Shown piece by piece: positions 44,492-53,196 of a stretch of 64,000 nucleotides of DNA; the stretch's first letter is position 1, and every line of letters starts with the position of its first letter. The notes beneath the pieces are model-generated. The model ran no database searches, had not been told where the DNA came from, and worked only from the letters and a program-made list of their open reading frames with translations. The stretch is from JAUSNA01 sp964511965 (lineage in GTDB: Bacteria; Patescibacteriota; Microgenomatia; Levybacterales; GWA1-39-11), in NCBI GenBank assembly GCA_964511965.1, contig CAZEGF010000023.1, positions 62,001 through 126,000 on the forward strand. The letters run 5' to 3'. The translations under genes and the position numbers were made by a program.

Positions 44492-45844
44492 AAGTTTTCT
44501 AATAACTTCATTCGCTTTTTCTTTCTGCTCGTCTCCTTCTATATATTTTTCTATGAGATGATCGATATCAATTTTGCCAGATTTTGCGATTTCTTCATAT
44601 AAATGCGCACTTTTTCTCAGTTTTCGAGCTCCCGTTATTTGATCAACTTCAATTAATCCAAATTTTTTGGTGTAACCCTCAGCCCATTCTAAATTGTCAA
44701 CAGTTGACCAATGAATATAATGTCTGACAGGTATCCCTTCGCGAAGCGCACGCCAGACGGCAACCAAGTGAGTTAGTATGAAAAATGCTCTATGCTTGTC
44801 GTGTCTATCGGCGATTCCATTTTCAGTAATAAGAATCGGTAATTTATAGGAGTGATGCAAAATATGAAGAGTATTTAGTAAAAAATCAGGGACTATTGGC
44901 CAACCAAAATCAGATTGATATGCGTCAGGTTGCTCTTCCTCACCAAAGATCAGTGTTTTTGCCATTCTATGCTTGTCTGAAGGAAATTTTAATTTGAATT
45001 TCATCGGGTTAAAGTTGATAAAATACCCTGTATAGAAATTGCAACCTATAAAATCGGATGTTCCGATCATAGCGTCAACATACCATAACTCTCCAAAATA
45101 ATTGACCATACTTGTGTATAGTCTTTCAATAGGGTCACTTGGATTTGCTGCGCGGTCCCATCTAAAATCATAAGCAACTCCAACTTTGGCATTCGGATTT
45201 GCGTTTTTGATGGTATGATAAGCTCTCTTATGCGCATCAATCATATTTTTGCTGGCTCTAATTGCGGCAAAAAGACTATTTCTTTGCGGGGGGAAATAAT
45301 TGGTGACATAACCCATGATAATACTTACATTAGGTTCATTTAATGTAAGCCAATGAGTCACCTCGGGGAACTCGGCCACAATAAGTTCAACATACCGGTG
45401 GTAATACTTAACAATATTTGGCGACTCCCAACTTCCTTCTTTAGCAACCCATTCCGGAAGAACATAATGATTTAGTGTGACTAGTGGGCTCATACCAAGA
45501 CTAAATATCTTTTTGACAATTTGTCTGTAACGCTTAATTGCGTCGTGATTTATAAAGCCCTTTTCTGGCTCAATCCGGGCCCATTCAATGCTAATGCGTT
45601 GTATTTTAAGACCAAGATCCGCCATTGTCGTCAGATCTTTTTCGGCAACTCCTTCTTTCCACCACTTTGGACCTTTTTCGTCTTGTTTTACTATATGGGG
45701 ATTATTTTTTAGAAAGATGTCCCAGTCCGCTTTACGTTCTCCACTATTTCCTTCTACTTGAAAAGCAGCGACCGAGCTTCCGAATTTGAAATTTGTGGGG
45801 AAGACAAGTATTTCATTGTCATCCATCTGCTCATAATCATCCAT
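44456..45844 (-). CDS. Glycoside hydrolase family 1 (beta-glucosidase-like)
   Basis: 462 aa, the usual GH1 length. The (beta/alpha)8 barrel shows GSSVAAFQVEG at the start, the acid/base E170 in TLNEP and the nucleophile E341 in ITENG, so it should be active on beta-linked glucosides, galactosides or 6-phospho forms. There is no signal peptide, so it acts in the cytosol. CACAAT 6 nt before the ATG is a possible -10. It is the only clear glycan-degrading enzyme in the window. Confidence 0.92.
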   Translation of the reverse strand: MDDYEQMDDNEILVFPTNFKFGSSVAAFQVEGNSGERKADWDIFLKNNPHIVKQDEKGPKWWKEGVAEKDLTTMADLGLKIQRISIEWARIEPEKGFINHDAIKRYRQIVKKIFSLGMSPLVTLNHYVLPEWVAKEGSWESPNIVKYYHRYVELIVAEFPEVTHWLTLNEPNVSIIMGYVTNYFPPQRNSLFAAIRASKNMIDAHKRAYHTIKNANPNAKVGVAYDFRWDRAANPSDPIERLYTSMVNYFGELWYVDAMIGTSDFIGCNFYTGYFINFNPMKFKLKFPSDKHRMAKTLIFGEEEQPDAYQSDFGWPIVPDFLLNTLHILHHSYKLPILITENGIADRHDKHRAFFILTHLVAVWRALREGIPVRHYIHWSTVDNLEWAEGYTKKFGLIEVDQITGARKLRKSAHLYEEIAKSGKIDIDHLIEKYIEGDEQKEKANEVIRKLLRGELSRRIKR

Positions 45845-46011
45845 TTCTTTATTGTGAACAAAAGCATCGGTACTTGTAAAGAGCTATCTATTTTGATGTT
45901 ACAATAGTGAATTAAATGATTTAATAGATCTAATTAAATTTTATAAAAACAAATCCCGAATTCTATATGAAAACGACAAAAAAACTGAATGTCTCACCTT
46001 CAAATAGCATT

Positions 46012-46443
46012 TTAAAAAGTTTGGTCACAATTTAATAGTTTTAGTCCGACTTCACTGTCAAAATTTCTAACAATTTTTCCATCAAGTATCCTTAAAAATA
46101 TTTCACACGTTGCACCAACTTTCGCTTCTTTCAGATGTCCACCGTATGTATCAAAGGAATCATCAGATACGACAGTATGTATATGAAGAAATGGAGAATT
46201 GTCTACTAAAGAAACGTTTCCGGTAAGTGAAACAATCTCAACTTCTTTTTCAATAATTTGCCATTTATATTCTTTAATTTCTAAATTGTAATAACCAAGT
46301 TCCGGATCCACACACGCACCAATTCCATTAAAAACTCCGAGGTTTATATTTTCTTTTTGACAAAAGGAAGTGAGAGTCTCAATTAATTTTTCGCCCCGGG
46401 TAAGGATTATGATGTACCCTTTGTCTGTTGAAGTATATGTCAT
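46012..46443 (-). CDS. PPC/DUF296 domain protein
   Basis: 143 aa, the single PPC (plant and prokaryote conserved, DUF296) domain. The family pattern is visible in GYIIILTRGEKLIETLTSF, FNGIGACVDPELGYY, LTGNVSL and PFLHIHTVVSD; the HIH residues are the conserved metal-binding-type histidines. Bacterial members are trimeric proteins of unsettled role; in plants the domain accompanies AT-hooks. TAGAAT (46451-46456, minus strand) lies 7 nt before the ATG. Shares the intergenic region with the divergent GT39 gene. Confidence 0.88.
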   Translation of the reverse strand: MTYTSTDKGYIIILTRGEKLIETLTSFCQKENINLGVFNGIGACVDPELGYYNLEIKEYKWQIIEKEVEIVSLTGNVSLVDNSPFLHIHTVVSDDSFDTYGGHLKEAKVGATCEIFLRILDGKIVRNFDSEVGLKLLNCDQTF

Positions 46444-46486
46444 TTTATTTATTCTAACACGAAGGTGTTGTTATCTATCCAAATGA

Positions 46487-46492
46487 TATACT
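46487..46492 (+). promoter_or_regulatory. -10 box 6 nt before the GT39 gene start
   Basis: TATACT, then 6 nt to the ATG at 46499. The same 55-nt gap holds a TAGAAT -10 for the divergent PPC gene on the other strand. Confidence 0.5.
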
Positions 46493-46498
46493 AACAAT

Positions 46499-48130
46499 AT
46501 GATTTCTTCGATACTGAAGCATAATTTCATTATCCTTGCTTTTATTTTTTCTCTTGCAGTAATCCTACGGATCTATTCTCTTTATTCCCTTCCTCAAAGT
46601 TTTCATACAGATGAATTGGTTGCTGGATATGTCGGTAAATATATTTGGCTTTATGGACAAGATATTTATGGGAATATTTTTCCTTTATATTTTGATAAGT
46701 TTGGAGATTTTAGACCAATCGGAATTTTTTGGTTTTCAGGGCTTTCGGCTTTGATATTTGGGCTTAATGAATTTGCAGTTAGGCTTCCATCAGCTCTTTT
46801 TGGAGCACTGACCGTAGTTCCTGTTTTTTTCCTGGTAAAAGAATTATTCAAAAAAGAAAAAATTGCATTATTATCTTCCTTTTTTCTTGCGATATTGCCA
46901 TGGCATATCGTTTTGTCCCGTGCGACATCTGAAGGGGTAATTGGAATGTTCTTCTTAGTAATTTCTCTTTATTTTGCTTTTGTTTATATCAGAAGACATA
47001 GTTTTAGGTTCTTAGTTTTAAGTTTGATTTTCGGACTTCTCACTTATCTTTTTTATCACGTTTACCGGCTTTTACTTCCGCTAATTTTCTTGCCACTACC
47101 AATATTTTTATCTAATTTTAAGCAAAGGATAAAAATTACAATTTGTGTATTGATTTTCTTTTTGGTGACTTTGATATTGTCATTAACAAATTTTGGAAGT
47201 GGACGGTTTAGTCAAGTTGCCTTTTATAAAAATGAATCTCTTACTAACACCATCGAAAAATTCACTATAGAGGAGGGTCAAAATAATATACTTATGGCAC
47301 GAATTTTCCATAATAAAGCTGTTGTCTATTCACGTGAATTTATTAGACAGTATCTTACCTATTATTCTGTGGATTTTCTTTTCGAGGACAAGGGTCTTCC
47401 TGACAGGTATGTAGTACCAAATCAGGGTTTGCTATTTTATAGCTTTATTTCAATTCTATTATTGTTCTTTCTCTACTTTTATCCATTTTCAAAAGCTCAT
47501 AAAACTGTCTGGTTTATTTTATATCTTTTCATCATCATGCCGTTACCGGCTGCACTTACAAATGAAGATTCACCTAACGTTCATAGAAGTATGCTTATGA
47601 TTTTGCCGATAGTAATTATGATGGGTATAGGAATACATACGTTTTGTCATAATTCAAATAAAAAAATTAGAAATATGTTTGTGTTTGTTCTTTCAGTAAT
47701 TCTAACTTTTGAATTTATTTTCTTCTGGCACCAATATTCTGTTCATCAGCAGTCATATAAGCCGGTATTTAGAAATCAAGGGGAAAAAGAGTTGATTTTA
47801 TACGTTATGAAAAATAGAGATAAATTTAAAACAATTTATATGCCGCTAGAAGGGGATCTACCGTTATATTATCTTTTCTACACTCAAAGGTTGGATAAAT
47901 TGGAAAAAGGAACAATACAAAAAAGATTTAAAGTGAAAGCAATCGACAATATTAAATTCGTTGATGTGACATGTATTACTGACAGAATTGTACACAAAAA
48001 ACTTGTAATTGAACCAAAATCACTTATTTTAGAAAGTGGAGATTGTCCTGATAATTCAAAATTGAAAGGAGACGTCATTATTACTAGATCAGACGGGACG
48101 AAAGCGTACAAAGCTATTCAATACCAATAA
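46499..48130 (+). CDS. GT39-like polytopic membrane glycosyltransferase
   Basis: 543 aa, about 12 helices. FHTDELVAGYVGKYIW near residue 37 gives the acidic pair, and DFRPIGIFWFSG follows, as in ArnT/PMT-like enzymes that use polyprenyl-phosphate sugars. A soluble C-terminal domain spans about residues 430-543. Stands alone with its own leaderless-type promoter. Confidence 0.75.
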   Translation: MISSILKHNFIILAFIFSLAVILRIYSLYSLPQSFHTDELVAGYVGKYIWLYGQDIYGNIFPLYFDKFGDFRPIGIFWFSGLSALIFGLNEFAVRLPSALFGALTVVPVFFLVKELFKKEKIALLSSFFLAILPWHIVLSRATSEGVIGMFFLVISLYFAFVYIRRHSFRFLVLSLIFGLLTYLFYHVYRLLLPLIFLPLPIFLSNFKQRIKITICVLIFFLVTLILSLTNFGSGRFSQVAFYKNESLTNTIEKFTIEEGQNNILMARIFHNKAVVYSREFIRQYLTYYSVDFLFEDKGLPDRYVVPNQGLLFYSFISILLLFFLYFYPFSKAHKTVWFILYLFIIMPLPAALTNEDSPNVHRSMLMILPIVIMMGIGIHTFCHNSNKKIRNMFVFVLSVILTFEFIFFWHQYSVHQQSYKPVFRNQGEKELILYVMKNRDKFKTIYMPLEGDLPLYYLFYTQRLDKLEKGTIQKRFKVKAIDNIKFVDVTCITDRIVHKKLVIEPKSLILESGDCPDNSKLKGDVIITRSDGTKAYKAIQYQ

Positions 48131-48139
48131 TCAAAAACA

Positions 48140-48406
48140 TCAAACTTGTGGAGAAATAATAAATTCGGTATCAAATCCTCCCGATGTACCATCAATCGAA
48201 GTTATTGCTACAGTTGCACTGGCTACTCTTTCCAAAACCTCTTCACAATTTCCAAAAGTATCAAATTCAATTCTTTTTTGTACAAAAAAGGAAGGATAAA
48301 ACTGTGTCTCACCGGTTCTTCGTTGGGTAGGTAGAGATGGGGGGATTTCCGACTTTAGTGGCTCAAAAAACTCAGGCCACCGTGACTGAGATTCAATATC
48401 CTTCAT
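48140..48406 (-). CDS. Small soluble protein, unknown
   Basis: 88 aa, not recognised. Proline-rich N-terminal half (EPLKSEIPPSLPTQRR), strand-rich C-terminal half (VASATVAITSIDG). TATAAT lies exactly 6 nt before its ATG, which supports it as a real gene despite its size. It faces the Crp/Fnr gene head-to-head across 37 nt. Confidence 0.5.
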   Translation of the reverse strand: MKDIESQSRWPEFFEPLKSEIPPSLPTQRRTGETQFYPSFFVQKRIEFDTFGNCEEVLERVASATVAITSIDGTSGGFDTEFIISPQV

Positions 48407-48412
48407 TCTGAA

Positions 48413-48418
48413 ATTATA
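48413..48418 (-). promoter_or_regulatory. -10 box 6 nt before the 88-aa gene
   Basis: TATAAT on the minus strand and 6 nt to the ATG at 48406. Confidence 0.55.
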
Positions 48419-48443
48419 ACAATTGTATGCTTTAATACTATAT

Positions 48444-49082
48444 GTGGATGAAATAATTGTAAAAAGACTAGATGATTTTTTTTCAAATTATAAATTTCAG
48501 AAATATAAGAAAGGTGAGCTTTTAATTAGAGCAGACGAAAATCCAACCGGAATTTTTTACCTAAAAAAGGGAATCGTTAAAGAATATTCGATTTCAAAAA
48601 AGGGGGACGAATTAGTTGTAAACATTTTTAAATCACAAGCTTTTTTCCCAATGTCGTGGGCTTTAAATAACACTCAGAATTCATATTTTTTCGAAGCAAC
48701 GGAAGATTTGGAATTATGGAAGGCACCTCGTGAAGACGTTATTGATTTTTTGCAAAAAAATCCCGATGTTACACTGGATCTTTTGAAAAGAGTATATAAA
48801 GGGACTGATGGGATGCTTATTAAAATAATGTATTTGATGTCCGGAAGTGCTTACGCCCGACTAATAACAGAACTTCTTACGCACTCTAAAAGATTTGGAG
48901 GAAATGGTCTGGTTTTGGATATTACAGAAGGAGATTTAGCTTCCAGAACCGGTATGACACGAGAAACGATCAGTCGGGAGATGAAAATTCTTAAAGACAA
49001 AAATATAGTGAAAATTGAGAAAAATAAAGTAATGATTTTAAATTTAACAAATTTAGAGCTTGAGTTAGATGGAGGGATTTAG
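48444..49082 (+). CDS. Crp/Fnr family transcriptional regulator
   Basis: 212 aa. The N-terminal cyclic-nucleotide-binding fold (residues about 8-115, with FYLKKGIVKEYSISKKGDELV) is joined by a long dimer helix to a winged helix with DLASRTGMTRETISREMKIL as the recognition region. There are no cysteines, so it is not an Fe-S Fnr sensor; the ligand is unknown. The GTG at 48444 is taken because TTTAAT lies 7 nt before it; a TTG lies upstream at 48423. A Crp-type operator lies about 400 nt downstream, before ppsA. Confidence 0.88.
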   Translation: MDEIIVKRLDDFFSNYKFQKYKKGELLIRADENPTGIFYLKKGIVKEYSISKKGDELVVNIFKSQAFFPMSWALNNTQNSYFFEATEDLELWKAPREDVIDFLQKNPDVTLDLLKRVYKGTDGMLIKIMYLMSGSAYARLITELLTHSKRFGGNGLVLDITEGDLASRTGMTRETISREMKILKDKNIVKIEKNKVMILNLTNLELELDGGI

Positions 49083-49432
49083 TGGGGAAGCGATTTGGTG
49101 ATAATTTCTTTTGTAGGTATAATTCTAGCTCTTTTTTTACTCTCTGTTGGAAGTCCGGTAGGAAGTAAATATCCCTGCCATTTTCCTTCACCTGCGTGTA
49201 ATTCAAGATGAAGAAGGTCGGTAAGCTTTGGTTCATCTTTTACTTTATAAAGTCGGTATGACCCTTTTGTAAGAACAGATTGAATAGGATGTTTTTCATT
49301 AGAGGTGACAAGTATATCCCCGATATTCTTTGCTTTTATCCAGGCAAATGAATCGTTTTCAAGATCAAGTATTTTAATCTGATTTTGAGTCTCACTCAAA
49401 CTAAATTTTCCGGATTGTATATTTTGGATCAT
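49079..49432 (-). CDS. Small soluble protein, unknown
   Basis: 117 aa, not recognised, no membrane segment; strands dominate (SYRLYKVKDEPKL, LHLELHAGEGKWQGYLLP). It is convergent with the Crp/Fnr gene (4-nt overlap) and divergent from ppsA, sharing the 118-nt gap that holds the Crp-type operator. TACTAT (49440-49445, minus strand) is 7 nt before its ATG. It could therefore be under the same regulator. Confidence 0.5.
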   Translation of the reverse strand: MIQNIQSGKFSLSETQNQIKILDLENDSFAWIKAKNIGDILVTSNEKHPIQSVLTKGSYRLYKVKDEPKLTDLLHLELHAGEGKWQGYLLPTGLPTESKKRARIIPTKEIITKSLPH

Positions 49433-49478
49433 AAAAGAAATAGTAAATGTACTATAGTATTTTTAAAATAGTTAATCA

Positions 49479-49492
49479 GTGATGTGTATCAC
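49479..49492 (+). promoter_or_regulatory. Crp/Fnr-type operator
   Basis: GTGATGTGTATCAC is a perfect 5-bp inverted repeat with a 4-nt centre and fits both GTGA-N6-TCAC (Crp) and xTGAT-N4-ATCAx (Fnr) layouts. It lies between the divergent 117-aa gene and ppsA, about 0.4 kb after the Crp/Fnr gene. GATAAT at 49504-49509 could be the ppsA -10 box. Confidence 0.6.
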
Positions 49493-49550
49493 ATATATAT
49501 ATTGATAATGATTACAGAAAAAAGGTATTATATTGAGTAAAGTATTAACT

Positions 49551-52004
49551 ATGCCTGACCGTTCTGCCTATTATATTCTTTGGTTTGATGAAATAACTAA
49601 AGATGATATCCCTCTTGTAGGTGGTAAAAACGCCAACTTGGGAGAGATGTATCAAAATCTTTCACACACAACAAGTTCCCTATTTGCAGGTGAAAAAATT
49701 CAAGTACCATTCGGATTTGCGGTTACAGCGTATTCATATCGGTATTTTGTTGAACAAAATGCGCTAGACAAAAAAATCGGTGAAGCTTTGGCGAATTTAG
49801 ACACAAGAAACATAAAAGCACTTGAGGAAGCCGGTAGAACCGTAAGGGACTTAATAATGGCAAGTGAGTTCCCTCAAGATCTTTCAGATGCAATAATTGG
49901 CGCATATCATGATTTGGCTAGGAGGATATCAAACGATGGTGATGTAGATGTTGCGGTAAGGTCGTCAGCCACTGCAGAAGATCTCCCTGACGCTTCTTTT
50001 GCAGGTCAGCAAGAATCATATCTAAATGTTCGGGGAGAGCATGAATTACTCGAGTCCATAAAAAAAGCATTTGCATCACTTTTTACTAACCGTGCAATCT
50101 CATATAGGGTTGATAAAAATTTTGACCACTTCAAAGTTGCTCTTTCAGTTTCTGTTCAGAAGATGGCCAGATCAGACAGGGGAGCTAGTGGCGTTATGTT
50201 TACCCTGGACACAGATAGTGGATTTAGGGATGTGGTTCTCATAAATGCATCATGGGGGTTGGGTGAATATGTTGTGAAAGGTATAGTAACTCCGGATGAA
50301 TATATAGTTTTTAAGCCAACGCTTAAAAATGGATTTAAATCAATTATAAGTAAAAAAATAGGATCAAAAGAGAAGAAGTTAATTTATGCAACCGAAGGAA
50401 ATACTCCAACCAAAGAAGTTCAAGTAACCCCTAACGAGCGTGCGATGTTTGTTTTGGACAACGATCTTATTACTAGACTTTCAAAATGGGGAATTATGAT
50501 TGAAGATCATTACCAAAAGCCTATGGATATAGAATGGGCTTACGACGGGGAGACAAAAGATCTATATATTGTCCAAGCACGTCCGGAAACAGTACAAGCT
50601 AAAAAAAGCGCAACGGTTCTTGAAGAGTATGTTTTGGAAGAAAAAGGACAAGTACTTGCTAGTGGTGCTTCAGTCGGTAGAAAAATTGGACAAGGCAAAG
50701 CCCATTTCATAAAAGATCCAAGCCAGTTGTCTGAATTTCAACCCGGGGAAGTATTAGTTGCTGAAATAACCGATCCCGACTGGGAACCAATCATGAAAAT
50801 TGCCAGTGCAATAGTTACCAATTCCGGAGGAAGGACAAGTCATGCTGCAATTGTTTCAAGAGAATTAGGAATACCTGCAATTGTTGGATGCGGAAATGCG
50901 ACAACTGCAATACCAAATGGGCAAGACATTACTGTTTCATGTACTGATGGAGAGGTAGGAAATGTATATCAGGGAATATTGAAATTCAGAATAGATTCAA
51001 CCGACATTGCGAATTTTGAATTGCCAAAGACTGACATAAAAATGATTGTTGCAAGTCCGGAGCTTGTATTTAATTACTCACAAATTCCAAATAAAGGAGT
51101 GGGTCTTGCACGTGAGGAATTTATTATTTCAAATTTTATTAAAATTCACCCAAATGCACTTCTTGACTATGACAATCTCACAGACATGAATGTTAAAAAT
51201 CAAATAGATGCCTTAACCGTTGGTTATGACAATAAGGTTCAATATTATATAGACAAGCTTGCCTATGGAATTGCTCTAATCGCAGCTCCATTTTATCCAA
51301 ATGAAGTGCTTTTACGATTTAGTGATTTCAAATCCAATGAATATGCAAATTTGATTGGTGGAAAGCTGTATGAACCGGAAGAAGAAAATCCAATGATAGG
51401 ATGGAGAGGTGCAAGCCGTTATACTGACCCAAATTTTTCAAAAGCATTTGCTTTAGAGTGCGAAGCTGTTAAAAAAGTAAGAAATGAAATGGGATTATAT
51501 AATCTGCAAGTTATGATACCATTCTGCCGCACACCTGAAGAAGGTAAAGCGGTACTTGAGGAAATGAATAAGCATGGACTTGTTCATGACAAAGCTAAAA
51601 ACCAGCTTAATAAAGAAAGTCTCGATGAAAATCTTCACGTATGGGTTATGGCTGAGGTTCCATCAAATGTAATTCTGGTAGATGAATTTGCCGATATCTT
51701 TGATGGATTTTCCATCGGATCAAATGATCTAACGCAACTTACTTTGGGGCTTGATCGAGATTCAAAGTTGATAGCCCATATAGGAAATGAAAATAATGCA
51801 GCGGTTCACAGTATGATTTCAACACTTATTAAAAAGGCTCACGCAAAAAATTTGAAAGTTGGGATATGTGGACAAGGGCCTTCTGATTTTCCGGAACTTG
51901 CCGAATTTTTGGTAAGAGAGGGAATTGACTCTATATCGCTAAATCCTGACACTGTTCTAAAGACAGCTGTAAAAGTAAAAGAAGTTGAAGCATCCCTTCT
52001 GTGA
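49551..52004 (+). CDS. ppsA: Phosphoenolpyruvate synthase
   Basis: Makes PEP from pyruvate, ATP and water, the entry to gluconeogenesis, or supports pyruvate metabolism in fermenters. About 817 aa: an N-terminal ATP-grasp region (VGGKNANLGEM, then VRSSATAEDLPDASFAGQQES), the swivelling phosphohistidine domain with H431 in GGRTSHAAIVSRELG, and a C-terminal TIM-barrel PEP domain ending with GICGQGPSD. A TTG at 49533 is an alternative start. The Crp-type operator upstream suggests regulated expression. Confidence 0.93.
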   Translation: MPDRSAYYILWFDEITKDDIPLVGGKNANLGEMYQNLSHTTSSLFAGEKIQVPFGFAVTAYSYRYFVEQNALDKKIGEALANLDTRNIKALEEAGRTVRDLIMASEFPQDLSDAIIGAYHDLARRISNDGDVDVAVRSSATAEDLPDASFAGQQESYLNVRGEHELLESIKKAFASLFTNRAISYRVDKNFDHFKVALSVSVQKMARSDRGASGVMFTLDTDSGFRDVVLINASWGLGEYVVKGIVTPDEYIVFKPTLKNGFKSIISKKIGSKEKKLIYATEGNTPTKEVQVTPNERAMFVLDNDLITRLSKWGIMIEDHYQKPMDIEWAYDGETKDLYIVQARPETVQAKKSATVLEEYVLEEKGQVLASGASVGRKIGQGKAHFIKDPSQLSEFQPGEVLVAEITDPDWEPIMKIASAIVTNSGGRTSHAAIVSRELGIPAIVGCGNATTAIPNGQDITVSCTDGEVGNVYQGILKFRIDSTDIANFELPKTDIKMIVASPELVFNYSQIPNKGVGLAREEFIISNFIKIHPNALLDYDNLTDMNVKNQIDALTVGYDNKVQYYIDKLAYGIALIAAPFYPNEVLLRFSDFKSNEYANLIGGKLYEPEEENPMIGWRGASRYTDPNFSKAFALECEAVKKVRNEMGLYNLQVMIPFCRTPEEGKAVLEEMNKHGLVHDKAKNQLNKESLDENLHVWVMAEVPSNVILVDEFADIFDGFSIGSNDLTQLTLGLDRDSKLIAHIGNENNAAVHSMISTLIKKAHAKNLKVGICGQGPSDFPELAEFLVREGIDSISLNPDTVLKTAVKVKEVEASLL

Positions 52005-52051
52005 GCTAGATCAATTACAATAATTAATAAGGGCATTACAATATCCTTGTA

Positions 52052-52495
52052 ATGAAACAATATCTAGTAATCCTCGCCGATCGTAAACGAGCGCATTTAA
52101 TTCTCGTTAAGAATGGAAAAGTTGTTTTATATGAAAAGCTACCCACAGATCTTGCTCCCCGAAAAGTTAAGCACGGACAAAATGATTGGGATGCACAGGA
52201 TAAAATTTTGAGAAAAAGGAATGGACTACTTGATATTCACTTGGATAAAATCTCAAAAAGCGCAATAGAATTTACAAAGAATATAAGAATAGACGGAGTT
52301 GTGTTTGGTGGACACCAGGATTTACATCATAAAATATCAGAAACCCTAACGTATCCGCTAAAAAATAAATTCATGGGTTTTTTTATAACTGAACTTAAAA
52401 TTCCACAAAATCAATTAACCGAAAAAGCTTTGCAAAGAATTTTAGAACTTGAGAATGAAAAGGAGGAGAAAAAAATTCAGGAAGCTTTATCATAA
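52052..52495 (+). CDS. baeRF-like protein (eRF1-related, ribosome-associated family)
   Basis: 147 aa. The order of elements (LVILADRKRAHLILV start, a DWDAQDKILRKRN loop, DGVVFGGHQDLHHKI and a final helix of charged residues) matches the bacterial archaeo-eukaryotic release-factor-like group, often labelled host attachment protein. Family members are proposed to act on the ribosome, but the GGQ release motif is not present here; GGH lies at the related spot. TACAAT is 9 nt before the ATG. Confidence 0.6.
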   Translation: MKQYLVILADRKRAHLILVKNGKVVLYEKLPTDLAPRKVKHGQNDWDAQDKILRKRNGLLDIHLDKISKSAIEFTKNIRIDGVVFGGHQDLHHKISETLTYPLKNKFMGFFITELKIPQNQLTEKALQRILELENEKEEKKIQEALS

Positions 52496-52569
52496 AATAC
52501 GAATTAGTAATTAAAGTGTTTACTTTCTGCCAGAAATGCTTGTACTATTAATATGTACCAAAATTTACA

Positions 52570-53151
52570 ATGCCAAATCTTGATTATAAAGAAAAATTAT
52601 TGGGAGTTATTCATACCGATGGTAAGCCAAATATTATTGTAAGCCATGTAACTATCCGGCAAAGCATATTTTTCCTCCATCTGAAATTAGTTGCAATCGA
52701 AATTTTAGAAGCATTAGCAATTATTGTTTTTTACACATTATTTATACAAGCTCCCCTCAAGCAACAAATAAGTCAAAATATAATGATAGTAAATATCCCG
52801 ATTTTAATCGGTTTAATTATATTAAAACTTTCGATAACTATTTTTGTGATACTGCAATGGTTGAATGAGTACTATGAAATAAAGCCCGAAGTTGTGGTAT
52901 TTAAAAAAGGTTTTATTTTCAAGCAAGAAAAAAGATTTTTGTTAAAGCATATTGGTGCAGTAACCCTTGAGCAGGGTATTTTTGGAAGGGTATTTAACTT
53001 TGGAACACTAAAGCTTTTTAATTGGACTTCTGAAAAAGAAGAATATTTGTATCTCATTCATAATCCTGAAAAATACCAAAAAATATTAGAAGACCTCACC
53101 CCAGAGGCAGATGAGGAGAAGGACACCATCCGAAAAGGTATTCTAAGCTAA
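52570..53151 (+). CDS. Bacterial PH domain (YdbS/YdbT, DUF304-like) membrane protein
   Basis: 193 aa. Two helices at about residues 35-60 and 74-98 precede a bPH2-like domain (EYYEIKPEVVVFKKGFIF, FNFGTLKLFNW). Domains of this type often sit at the membrane; no ligand is known. The tail is acidic. TACTAT about 20 nt upstream may be its -10. Stands between the baeRF-like and lytic transglycosylase genes. Confidence 0.75.
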   Translation: MPNLDYKEKLLGVIHTDGKPNIIVSHVTIRQSIFFLHLKLVAIEILEALAIIVFYTLFIQAPLKQQISQNIMIVNIPILIGLIILKLSITIFVILQWLNEYYEIKPEVVVFKKGFIFKQEKRFLLKHIGAVTLEQGIFGRVFNFGTLKLFNWTSEKEEYLYLIHNPEKYQKILEDLTPEADEEKDTIRKGILS

Positions 53152-53184
53152 AACTACGTTATTAAGAAATAACTGCAGTCTTGC

Positions 53185-53190
53185 TATACT
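53185..53190 (+). promoter_or_regulatory. -10 box 6 nt before the lytic transglycosylase start
   Basis: TATACT, 6 nt, ATG at 53197. TTAAGA 17 nt further up is a weak -35. Confidence 0.55.
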
Positions 53191-53196
53191 AGATGC

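Noticed and set aside
45967..46035. 22-codon frame (plus strand) between the GH1 and PPC genes
   Set aside because: It overlaps the PPC gene end, lacks a -10 box close to its ATG and has no recognisable features.
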